Positions 57,761-64,000 of a stretch of 64,000 nt of DNA are shown one piece after another. Source of the DNA: Parabacteroides sp. GTDB taxonomy: Bacteria > Bacteroidota > Bacteroidia > Bacteroidales > Tannerellaceae. The stretch lies in assembly GCA_017937385.1 (NCBI GenBank), contig JAGBDR010000006.1, positions 1 to 64,000 on the forward strand, written 5' to 3'. Position 1 is the first letter of the stretch. Every line of letters begins with the position of its first letter. The position numbers and the translations under genes were made by a program. Below the pieces are notes generated by a model. The model saw nothing but the letters and a program-made list of their open reading frames with translations, was not told the origin of the DNA and ran no database searches.

Positions 57761-57787
57761 AATTCATTAAGCAGAGAGAATATAAAT

Positions 57788-60106
57788 ATGAAAAGAATAG
57801 CACTACTACTGACACTCCTATTGTTTGCGGTCTTACAAATTGGATATGCCCAGAAAGTAGGATTGGTATTGAGTGGCGGCGGTGCGAAAGGGGCCGCTCA
57901 TATCGGAGTAATCAAAGCATTGGAAGAAAACGGAATACCGATTGATTACATAACGGGAACATCTGCCGGTGCGATTGTCGGCAGCCTCTATGCGATGGGG
58001 TATACGCCGGAAGAGATGGTGGAACTGATGCTCTCCGAGGAATTCAGTTATTGGCAGACCGGGACGGTGGAAAACGAATACAAATACTATTTCAAACGTC
58101 CTGATCCGACACCGGAATTCGGGCACTTCTCCATTGATATGACCGACTCGTTGCAGGTGAAAGCCAATTTTCTTCCACAAAGCTTGATCAACCCGATCCA
58201 GATGAATCAAGCTTTTATGGCCCTGTTTTCGCAAGCGACGGCAAAAGCCGGCTGGAATTTCGACAACCTGTTCGTCCCGTTCCGTTGTGTGGCTTCGGAT
58301 ATCTACAGCAAGAAAGCCCTTATCTTCAAAAACGGAGATCTTGGAGATGCTGTCCGTGCATCGATGACATTTCCCTTTTTTTTCCAGCCGATCTGGAAAG
58401 ACAGTGTCCCCATTTTCGATGGCGGTATCTACGATAACTTTCCGGTCGGCCCGATGAAAGAGGCTTTTCATCCGGACTTTATCTTCGGTTCGACAGTGGC
58501 GGGCGGTAACAACAAACCTTCGTCCAATCCTTATAACCAGCTTGAAACGATGATCATGCAGAAGACGGAATACGATGTGCCCGAAGAGGAAGGCATGATG
58601 ATCAAATTCAGTTTCTCCACCGTTTCCCTGCTCGATTTCCAGAAAGCACGCGATTTGATGGAGATCGGTTACAAACGGACAATGGAGATGATCGATTCCA
58701 TCAAGGCGCGTGTGCCCCGGCATGTGGAACTGAGCGAGGTCAACAAGCGCCGTGAAGCCTATAAGCAAAGTCTTCCTCCTTTGATTTTTCGGAATATATA
58801 TGTAACAGGCGTGAATGAATCGCAGAAAAGGTTTATTGAGTCCCAGCTCCATCGGGATATCAATCATGAATTCTCGATGGAGGAGTTCAAACGGGCCTAT
58901 TTCAAGATGCTGACCTACTCCAAGATCAAAGAGATATTGCCCCACGCCGTTTACAACCGGAAAGAAAAGAAGTTCGACCTGTATCTGGATGTCAAAATGA
59001 AAGAAGAGGTCACGGTCGGATTTGGCGGAAACATTTCCTCCTATCAGGCCAATCAGTTGTTTCTCGGGCTGGGATACCAGTATTTGGGGCGGTATGCTGC
59101 CGATGTAAACGCCAATTTCCAGGTGGGCAACTCTTTCAGCGGGGTGATGCTGAACGGCCGTATCTATTTGCAAACGAGGATACCGACCTATCTGAACTGG
59201 CAAGGCGTGTTTTCAGACAAGAAGTACTCCGAAAGCCAGTCTTTATTCTATGAAGACGTACTGCCGGCTTTCATCCATCAGAAAGAGTTGTACACAAAGG
59301 TCAAGTTAGGATTCCCATTCCTGAACCGTGCCAAAGCGGAGATCGGTTTTGCTTACGGACGGCTGAATGATTACTATTTCCAGACCTCCAACATGACGTT
59401 CCCGAACGCCACGACCGATCGCAGCTGGTATGATTTGTTTGCCGGTTCTCTCAGTATCGAACGTAATTCGTTGGATTATAAACAATATCCGGTCTCCGGG
59501 CGAAAACAGTTTTTGGTGGCACAATATGTAACGGGTACGGAAAAGTATCAGCCGTCTCCTATTACGAGCATAGGGACATTCAACCGGAAAATCCATAGTT
59601 GGCTACAGATGAAAGGCGGATGGGAACAGTATCGGACAGTCAGTTCGTATTTCAACCTCGGTTTCATGAGTGAGTTGGTGCTTTCCAGCAAGAACCTGAT
59701 GAACAACTACACGGCTTCCGTTTTGCAAGCGCCGGCTTTCACTCCGACGCCACATAGCCAGATCGTTTTCAACGAAGCATTCCGGGCTAACCAATATGTG
59801 GCATTCGGATTGTCGCCAATCTGGAAATTCAGCAAACTGTTGCATTTCCGTCTTGATATGTACGGCTTCGCACCGTTATATGAAATAAAGAAAGAAGAAG
59901 TCTGGAATAACAGCATGTATACGGCGGTCCCTTATTACGGGAAATTCCTGCATTCTTTCAAATATATGGGAGAAGCCGCTCTTGTTTTGCAACTGCCTTT
60001 CGCCAGCATCAGCCTATATGCAAACGGATATAGCTATCCGGCGAAAAATTTTAACTTCGGCTTAAATATTGGTTATCTGATATTTAATAATAAAATGCTC
60101 GATTAG
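57788..60106 (+). CDS. Patatin-like phospholipase with C-terminal outer-membrane barrel
   Basis: 772 residues from the ATG at 57788, with signal MKRIALLLTLLLFAVLQIGYAQ. Patatin domain about 25-310: oxyanion loop LSGGGAKGAAHIGV, nucleophile GTSAGAIVGS, and catalytic Asp in DGGIYDNFPVG. A POTRA-like link (about 345-420: RNIYVTGVNESQKRFIESQL) leads to an Omp85/surface-antigen-type barrel that ends in YLIFNNKMLD. This is the PlpD (type Vd) architecture, in which the lipase may remain attached to its barrel. The ten residues before 57788 are unlikely to be translated because the -7 box overlaps them. Confidence 0.9.
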   Translation: MKRIALLLTLLLFAVLQIGYAQKVGLVLSGGGAKGAAHIGVIKALEENGIPIDYITGTSAGAIVGSLYAMGYTPEEMVELMLSEEFSYWQTGTVENEYKYYFKRPDPTPEFGHFSIDMTDSLQVKANFLPQSLINPIQMNQAFMALFSQATAKAGWNFDNLFVPFRCVASDIYSKKALIFKNGDLGDAVRASMTFPFFFQPIWKDSVPIFDGGIYDNFPVGPMKEAFHPDFIFGSTVAGGNNKPSSNPYNQLETMIMQKTEYDVPEEEGMMIKFSFSTVSLLDFQKARDLMEIGYKRTMEMIDSIKARVPRHVELSEVNKRREAYKQSLPPLIFRNIYVTGVNESQKRFIESQLHRDINHEFSMEEFKRAYFKMLTYSKIKEILPHAVYNRKEKKFDLYLDVKMKEEVTVGFGGNISSYQANQLFLGLGYQYLGRYAADVNANFQVGNSFSGVMLNGRIYLQTRIPTYLNWQGVFSDKKYSESQSLFYEDVLPAFIHQKELYTKVKLGFPFLNRAKAEIGFAYGRLNDYYFQTSNMTFPNATTDRSWYDLFAGSLSIERNSLDYKQYPVSGRKQFLVAQYVTGTEKYQPSPITSIGTFNRKIHSWLQMKGGWEQYRTVSSYFNLGFMSELVLSSKNLMNNYTASVLQAPAFTPTPHSQIVFNEAFRANQYVAFGLSPIWKFSKLLHFRLDMYGFAPLYEIKKEEVWNNSMYTAVPYYGKFLHSFKYMGEAALVLQLPFASISLYANGYSYPAKNFNFGLNIGYLIFNNKMLD

Positions 60107-60128
60107 TCAAAAAAATAGAGAGAGAAAG

Positions 60129-60159
60129 CTTGCAAATACAAAAGAAAGTACTACCTTTG
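60129..60159 (+). promoter_or_regulatory. Promoter of the tRNA-Arg cluster
   Basis: CTTG (60129-60132), 19-bp spacer, TACCTTTG (60152-60159), 21 bp before the first tRNA. Confidence 0.65.
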
Positions 60160-60180
60160 CACTCGCAATCACGAAATAAT

Positions 60181-60257
60181 GGCCGCGTAGCTCAACTGAA
60201 TAGAGTAGCTGACTACGGATCAGCCGGTTACAGGTTTGAATCCTGTCGCGGTCACCA
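60181..60257 (+). tRNA. tRNA-Arg (ACG), copy 1
   Basis: Acceptor GGCCGCG pairs with CGCGGTC; D stem GCTC/GAGT; anticodon stem GCTGA/TCAGC with loop CTACGGA, anticodon ACG; T arm ACAGG-TTTGAAT-CCTGT. CCA is encoded. Confidence 0.93.
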
Positions 60258-60290
60258 TTTCAAGAGGCAGTTTAAACAAAAATGAAGATT

Positions 60291-60367
60291 GGCCGCGTAG
60301 CTCAACTGAATAGAGTAGCTGACTACGGATCAGCCGGTTACAGGTTTGAATCCTGTCGCGGTCACCA
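60291..60367 (+). tRNA. tRNA-Arg (ACG), copy 2
   Basis: Identical to copy 1 through the CCA. The spacer of 33 bp also resembles that after copy 2 (AGTTTAAACAAAAAT...AAGATT), so the whole unit was duplicated. Confidence 0.93.
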
Positions 60368-60400
60368 TTCAGATGAAGTTTAAACAAAAATATAAAGATT

Positions 60401-60474
60401 GGCCGCGTAGCTCAACTGAATAGAGTAGCTGACTACGGATCAGCCGGTTACAGGTTTGAATCCTGTCGCGGTCA
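60401..60474 (+). tRNA. tRNA-Arg (ACG), copy 3, CCA not encoded
   Basis: Identical 74-nt body, but the 3' end reads ACAA instead of ACCA, so CCA must be added enzymatically. Followed directly by a terminator. Confidence 0.92.
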
Positions 60475-60480
60475 CAAAAG

Positions 60481-60513
60481 AGAGGATGCTAATGGATAGC
60501 GTCCTCTTTTTTT
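60481..60513 (+). terminator. Terminator after the tRNA cluster
   Basis: AGAGGATGCTA and TAGCGTCCTCT form an 11-bp stem (one G-T pair), followed by eight T. Confidence 0.92.
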
Positions 60514-60655
60514 GTGGGCGGAAAAGTTGAAATTTGCGGGTTCGCCAGCAAATGGCCAATTCTATCATTAATGATACCAATTCTGTCAATATTGTAAACT
60601 CGTATCGCTGTTATCTTCCTATTTTTGTCCTCATAATTCTTAAATTTTCAAGATT

Positions 60656-62533
60656 ATGATGATTCCGTTTAAGGTGAAAGCCTTTTCTTTCCTGTTGGTT
60701 TGTGCCTGCTCGACGACAGCGGTGGCACAAGTAGTCAATGATTCTCCTGTAAAGCAAGTGAAAATATCCGGTTATGTAGGGACCCGAATAGCGGATTGTA
60801 TCGAACATCGTGTGAAAGCGCAGGATGTGGACCATCTGGTCGAGCCGTTCCGCCATCAGAATGAACAGTCGCGCTGGCAAAGCGAGTTCTGGGGAAAATG
60901 GATACAGGGCGCGATCGCTTCCTACCGGTATAACCGGGACCCGGAACTGTATCGGATCATTAAGGATGCGGCCGAATCGCTGATGGCGACGCAACTGCCG
61001 GACGGTTATATCGGGAATTATGCGCCGGAATACCAGTTGCAGCAATGGGATGTCTGGGGACGCAAGTACACTTCGTTAGGACTGATTGCCTGGTATGACC
61101 TGTCGGGCGACAAAAAAGCGTTGGAGGCGGCCTGTAAAGTGGTCGATCATCTGATGACGCAGGTCGGGTCCGGAAAGGTAGATATCGTTTCGACTGGCAA
61201 TTACATCGGTATGCCGAGTTCGTCCGTCCTTGAACCGGTCATGTATCTGTACAACCGGACGAAAGAAGAGCGTTATCTCGATTTTGCCCGATACATTGTC
61301 AGGCAGTGGGAGACGCCCGACGGCCCGCAACTGATCAGCAAAGCGATTGCCGATGTGCCCGTCGCCAACCGTTTCCCGCATCCGAAGAGCTGGTTTTCGA
61401 GGGAGAACGGACAGAAAGCGTATGAAATGATGTCCTGTTATGAGGGATTGCTCGAATTATATAAGGTAACCGGCAATCCGCTCTATCTCTCCGTCGTGGA
61501 AAAGACCGTCGGGCATATCGTGCGCGAAGAGATCAACGTGGCCGGATCGGGTAGTGCGTTCGAATGCTGGTATGGCGGAAAGGAACGGCAGACACAGCCC
61601 ACTTATCATACGATGGAGACGTGTGTGACCTTCACTTGGATGCAGCTTTGCAACCGCCTGTTGCAGATGACGGGCAACTCCCTGTATGCCGATTATATGG
61701 AAACGGCCATCTATAATGCTTTGATGGCCTCTTTGAAAGCGGATGCTTCGCAGATTGCCAAATACAGTCCGTTGGAAGGGTGGCGCCATGAAGGGGAGGA
61801 ACAATGCGGCATGCACATCAACTGTTGCAATGCAAACGGCCCGCGTGCTTTTGCCATGATCCCTCAGTTTGCCTATCAGGTCCAGGACGATTGCGTCCGC
61901 GTGAATTTCTATGCTCCCTCGGAAGCCGAGTTGGTATTGCCGGGCAAGAAAGCGGTCCAACTGAAGCAAACGACCGATTATCCGGCCACAGACCGGATCG
62001 AGATCGAGGTCAACCCTGCGAAAGAGGCTGTTTTCACCCTTGCCCTGCGTATCCCGGCATGGAGCAAGAGGGCGACGGTTTCCGTGAATGGCGAGCCGCA
62101 GGAAGGTGTCCTGCAAGGGGCTTACTTACCGGTGAACCGGAAGTGGAAGAGGGGCGACCGGATCACGGTCAAGCTCGATTTGCGTGCCCGTCTGGTGGAG
62201 CGTAACCAGGCGCAGGCCATTGTGCGTGGCCCGATCGTTCTGGCCCGCGACAGCCGTTTCGGGGATGGCTTTGTCGACGAGACATCTGTTATCGTCAGCC
62301 AGGATGGTTATGTGGAGCTGACGCCTGTGGAAGCTCCGGCTTTTGCTTGGATGGCTTTTACCGCTCCGATGGTGTTGGGTACGGACCTGGAAAGTAACCG
62401 TGAACCGAAGCAAATCCATTTCTGCGATTTCGCCTCTGCCGGAAATACCTGGGACAAGACACAGCGCTACCGGGTGTGGCTGCCGAAGACGTTGAATGTG
62501 ATGCATTCGCCTTATAGGCCGTATAATCAGTAA
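60656..62533 (+). CDS. GH127 beta-L-arabinofuranosidase-type enzyme
   Basis: 625 residues, exported (MMIPFKVKAFSFLLVCACSTTAVAQ). An (alpha/alpha)6 barrel: FWGKWIQGAIASYRY, LPDGYIGNYAPEYQLQQWDVWGRKY. The zinc-cysteine site of GH127 is visible as E321 and C323 in METCVT and C390-C391 in MHINCCNANG; one Cys is the nucleophile in characterised members. A C-terminal beta part (RIPAWSKRATVSVNG) follows. Substrate may be beta-L-arabinofuranosides or related furanosides from plant glycans. It stands alone after the tRNA cluster, without SusC/D partners nearby. Confidence 0.9.
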   Translation: MMIPFKVKAFSFLLVCACSTTAVAQVVNDSPVKQVKISGYVGTRIADCIEHRVKAQDVDHLVEPFRHQNEQSRWQSEFWGKWIQGAIASYRYNRDPELYRIIKDAAESLMATQLPDGYIGNYAPEYQLQQWDVWGRKYTSLGLIAWYDLSGDKKALEAACKVVDHLMTQVGSGKVDIVSTGNYIGMPSSSVLEPVMYLYNRTKEERYLDFARYIVRQWETPDGPQLISKAIADVPVANRFPHPKSWFSRENGQKAYEMMSCYEGLLELYKVTGNPLYLSVVEKTVGHIVREEINVAGSGSAFECWYGGKERQTQPTYHTMETCVTFTWMQLCNRLLQMTGNSLYADYMETAIYNALMASLKADASQIAKYSPLEGWRHEGEEQCGMHINCCNANGPRAFAMIPQFAYQVQDDCVRVNFYAPSEAELVLPGKKAVQLKQTTDYPATDRIEIEVNPAKEAVFTLALRIPAWSKRATVSVNGEPQEGVLQGAYLPVNRKWKRGDRITVKLDLRARLVERNQAQAIVRGPIVLARDSRFGDGFVDETSVIVSQDGYVELTPVEAPAFAWMAFTAPMVLGTDLESNREPKQIHFCDFASAGNTWDKTQRYRVWLPKTLNVMHSPYRPYNQ

Positions 62534-62627
62534 ATGATGATTTCAATGGGATGGGTATTCCGCCGGAATTTTTGACCCTCTTGTAAGAAACAAGTTTGGA
62601 TGGTTTCCCGTATAAATGAAAGATTCG

Positions 62628-62635
62628 TACCTTTG
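62628..62635 (+). promoter_or_regulatory. -7 box for the helicase gene
   Basis: TACCTTTG matches TAnnTTTG, 12 bp before the ATG at 62648, so the leader is only a few bases. A possible -33 TTTC is at 62604-62607. Confidence 0.55.
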
Positions 62636-62647
62636 GCACCGCAAAAT

Positions 62648-64000
62648 ATGACATACGTGGAAGAATATCTGGAACAATTGAACGAAAGTCAGCGCGAGGC
62701 GGTTGTCTATACCGAGGGGCCTTCGCTTGTGGTTGCCGGTGCAGGATCGGGAAAGACGCGCGTGCTGACTTATAAGATCGCTTATCTTTTGAGGCAGGGG
62801 GTTCCGCCCCAAAGCATTCTGGCACTTACTTTTACCAACAAGGCGGCACGCGAGATGAAAGAGCGTATCGCCTCCCTGACGGACGAACGGACGGCACGGC
62901 GGTTGTGGATGGGGACGTTTCATTCCCTCTTTTCCCGCATTCTCCGCAACGAGGCGGAACGGATCGGCTATCCGTCTAATTTCACCATTTATGATGCGGC
63001 CGATTCCAAGAGCTTGCTCCGTTCCATCATGAAAGAGATGCAGCTTGACGACAAGGTGTACCGGCCGGGAATGGTGCAAAGCCGGATCTCGAATGCCAAG
63101 AACGCGCTTATCACCTATAAGGCATACGAGCAGAACACGGAGCTGGTACAACATGATCTGGATTCGAAAGTCCCTTTGCTGCGGGAGATATACAAGCGCT
63201 ACCAGAACCGTTGCCTGCAAGCGGGAGCGATGGATTTCGACGATTTGCTGTTGCAGACGAATATCCTCTTCCGTGACCATCCGGACGTGTTGGAAAAGTA
63301 CAGGAGCTTTTTCCAGTTTGTGCTGGTGGACGAATACCAGGACACGAACTTCGCCCAGCATCTGATCGTGCAGCGCCTGTGTGAAGTGCACCGGCGTATC
63401 TGCGTGGTGGGCGACGATGCGCAAAGCATCTATTCGTTCCGGGGAGCCAATATCGACAACATCCTGCAATTCAAGAACCAGTATCCGGGCTGCCGTATTT
63501 TCAAGCTGGAGCGGAACTACCGTTCGACGCAGAATATCGTGAATGCGGCAAACAGCCTGATCTATAAGAACACGAAACAGATCCGGAAAACCGTCTATTC
63601 GGAAAAGGAGGAGGGAAGCAAATTGTCTGTCTGTTCGTCCTATTCCGATTATGAAGAGGGATATGCTGTCGCCGGCAAGATTAATGATATGCGGATGCGG
63701 AAGTATGATTATGCCGATTTTGCCATCCTGTACCGGACGAACGCGCAGTCCCGTATCCTGGAAGAGGCGTTGCGTAAAAGGGGAATCCCTTATAAGATAT
63801 ATGGTGGCCTGTCTTTCTACCAGCGTAAGGAGGTGAAAGATGTCATTTCTTATCTCCGCCTGATTGTCAACCCGCATGACGAGGAGGCTTTCAAGCGGGT
63901 GATCAACTATCCGGCCCGCGGGATCGGCGATACGACTTTGAACAAACTGATCGCTGCCGCCGCGGAGCATAACGTGAGCCTGTGGACCGTGTTGAACGAT
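62648..64000 (+). CDS. uvrD: UvrD/PcrA-type DNA helicase, N-terminal 451 codons (runs off window)
   Basis: Open from the ATG at 62648 to the last base without a stop. SF1A motifs: LNESQREAVVYTEGPSLVVA (Q motif), Walker A AGAGSGKTRVL, Ia LALTFTNKAAREMKERI, II VLVDEYQDTN, III VVGDDAQSIYSFRGA, IV LERNYRSTQNIV. Domain 1A, 1B and the start of 2A/2B are present; motifs V and VI and the C-terminus lie beyond the window. Repairs UV and mismatch damage by unwinding. PcrA or Rep are alternatives. On the opposite strand a long shadow frame (62543-63970) should be ignored. Confidence 0.94.
   Translation, partial: MTYVEEYLEQLNESQREAVVYTEGPSLVVAGAGSGKTRVLTYKIAYLLRQGVPPQSILALTFTNKAAREMKERIASLTDERTARRLWMGTFHSLFSRILRNEAERIGYPSNFTIYDAADSKSLLRSIMKEMQLDDKVYRPGMVQSRISNAKNALITYKAYEQNTELVQHDLDSKVPLLREIYKRYQNRCLQAGAMDFDDLLLQTNILFRDHPDVLEKYRSFFQFVLVDEYQDTNFAQHLIVQRLCEVHRRICVVGDDAQSIYSFRGANIDNILQFKNQYPGCRIFKLERNYRSTQNIVNAANSLIYKNTKQIRKTVYSEKEEGSKLSVCSSYSDYEEGYAVAGKINDMRMRKYDYADFAILYRTNAQSRILEEALRKRGIPYKIYGGLSFYQRKEVKDVISYLRLIVNPHDEEAFKRVINYPARGIGDTTLNKLIAAAAEHNVSLWTVLND

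Noticed and set aside
62543-63970. Long minus-strand frame of 475 codons
   Set aside because: It lies opposite a clear UvrD/PcrA helicase with all N-terminal SF1 motifs; the minus frame has no recognisable domain.

Overview
The window looks like a chromosome segment from a gut member of the Bacteroidales, most likely Parabacteroides or a close relative (genus is an inference). The evidence: Bacteroidetes-type promoters (-7 box TAnnTTTG) in front of many genes, little Shine-Dalgarno signal, families typical of the order (fused cobalamin enzymes, GH78 and GH127 glycosidases, PCMD, DUF1080 and DUF4250 proteins, an HU-like protein with a C-terminal extension), and a rhamnose operon and sulfation operon laid out as remembered for Bacteroides thetaiotaomicron.

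Layout. 1-4.2 kb: accessory DNA. An IS1380-type transposase cut by the window edge abuts the C-terminal stub of an Eco57I-type methylase, followed by an intact 950-residue GIY-YIG/helicase restriction protein. 4.3-12.3 kb: sulfate activation and sulfonation (cysQ, SLC13 permease, cysC, cysD, cysN, a PAPS-dependent sulfotransferase, an exported PCMD-type protein). No PAPS reductase or sulfite reductase is present, so the locus seems built to make PAPS for the sulfotransferase and remove PAP. Heptanucleotide repeats run through it, even inside coding sequence. 12.4-16.9 kb: housekeeping genes (ligA, a conserved hypothetical, dapA, a thioredoxin-like lipoprotein, GtrA). 17.0-26.8 kb: L-rhamnose catabolism (divergent AraC regulator, rhaB, rhaA, rhaT, rhaD) followed by two alpha-L-rhamnosidase-type enzymes. 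26.9-29.1 kb: HU-like protein with a palindrome array upstream, a flavodoxin, and an AraC regulator broken by an internal deletion.

29.3-38.0 kb holds the most unusual region. It encodes a LytTR regulator, an FHA/zinc-ribbon membrane protein, a 79-residue acidic peptide with no basic residue, a zinc-ribbon/FHA protein, a PP2C phosphatase, a transmembrane Ser/Thr kinase, an outer-membrane-type protein, a FN3/Kelch lipoprotein, and cysE. This reads as a complete phosphothreonine write-read-erase module joined to envelope proteins. 38.4-51.2 kb: DUF4250, an esterase, formate-THF ligase, a riboswitch-controlled B12-type ABC transporter, and a convergent operon that packs eight corrin-ring activities into four fused proteins.

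51.2-64 kb: acyl-CoA synthetase, a DUF1080 protein, EttA, an AT-rich ATPase/nuclease-like gene with an operator-like inverted repeat, a patatin with a C-terminal barrel, three identical tRNA-Arg(ACG) genes, a GH127 enzyme, and the first 451 codons of a UvrD/PcrA-type helicase that runs off the window. Short tandem repeats with periods of 7 or about 21-22 bp mark many intergenic regions and sometimes enter the genes.
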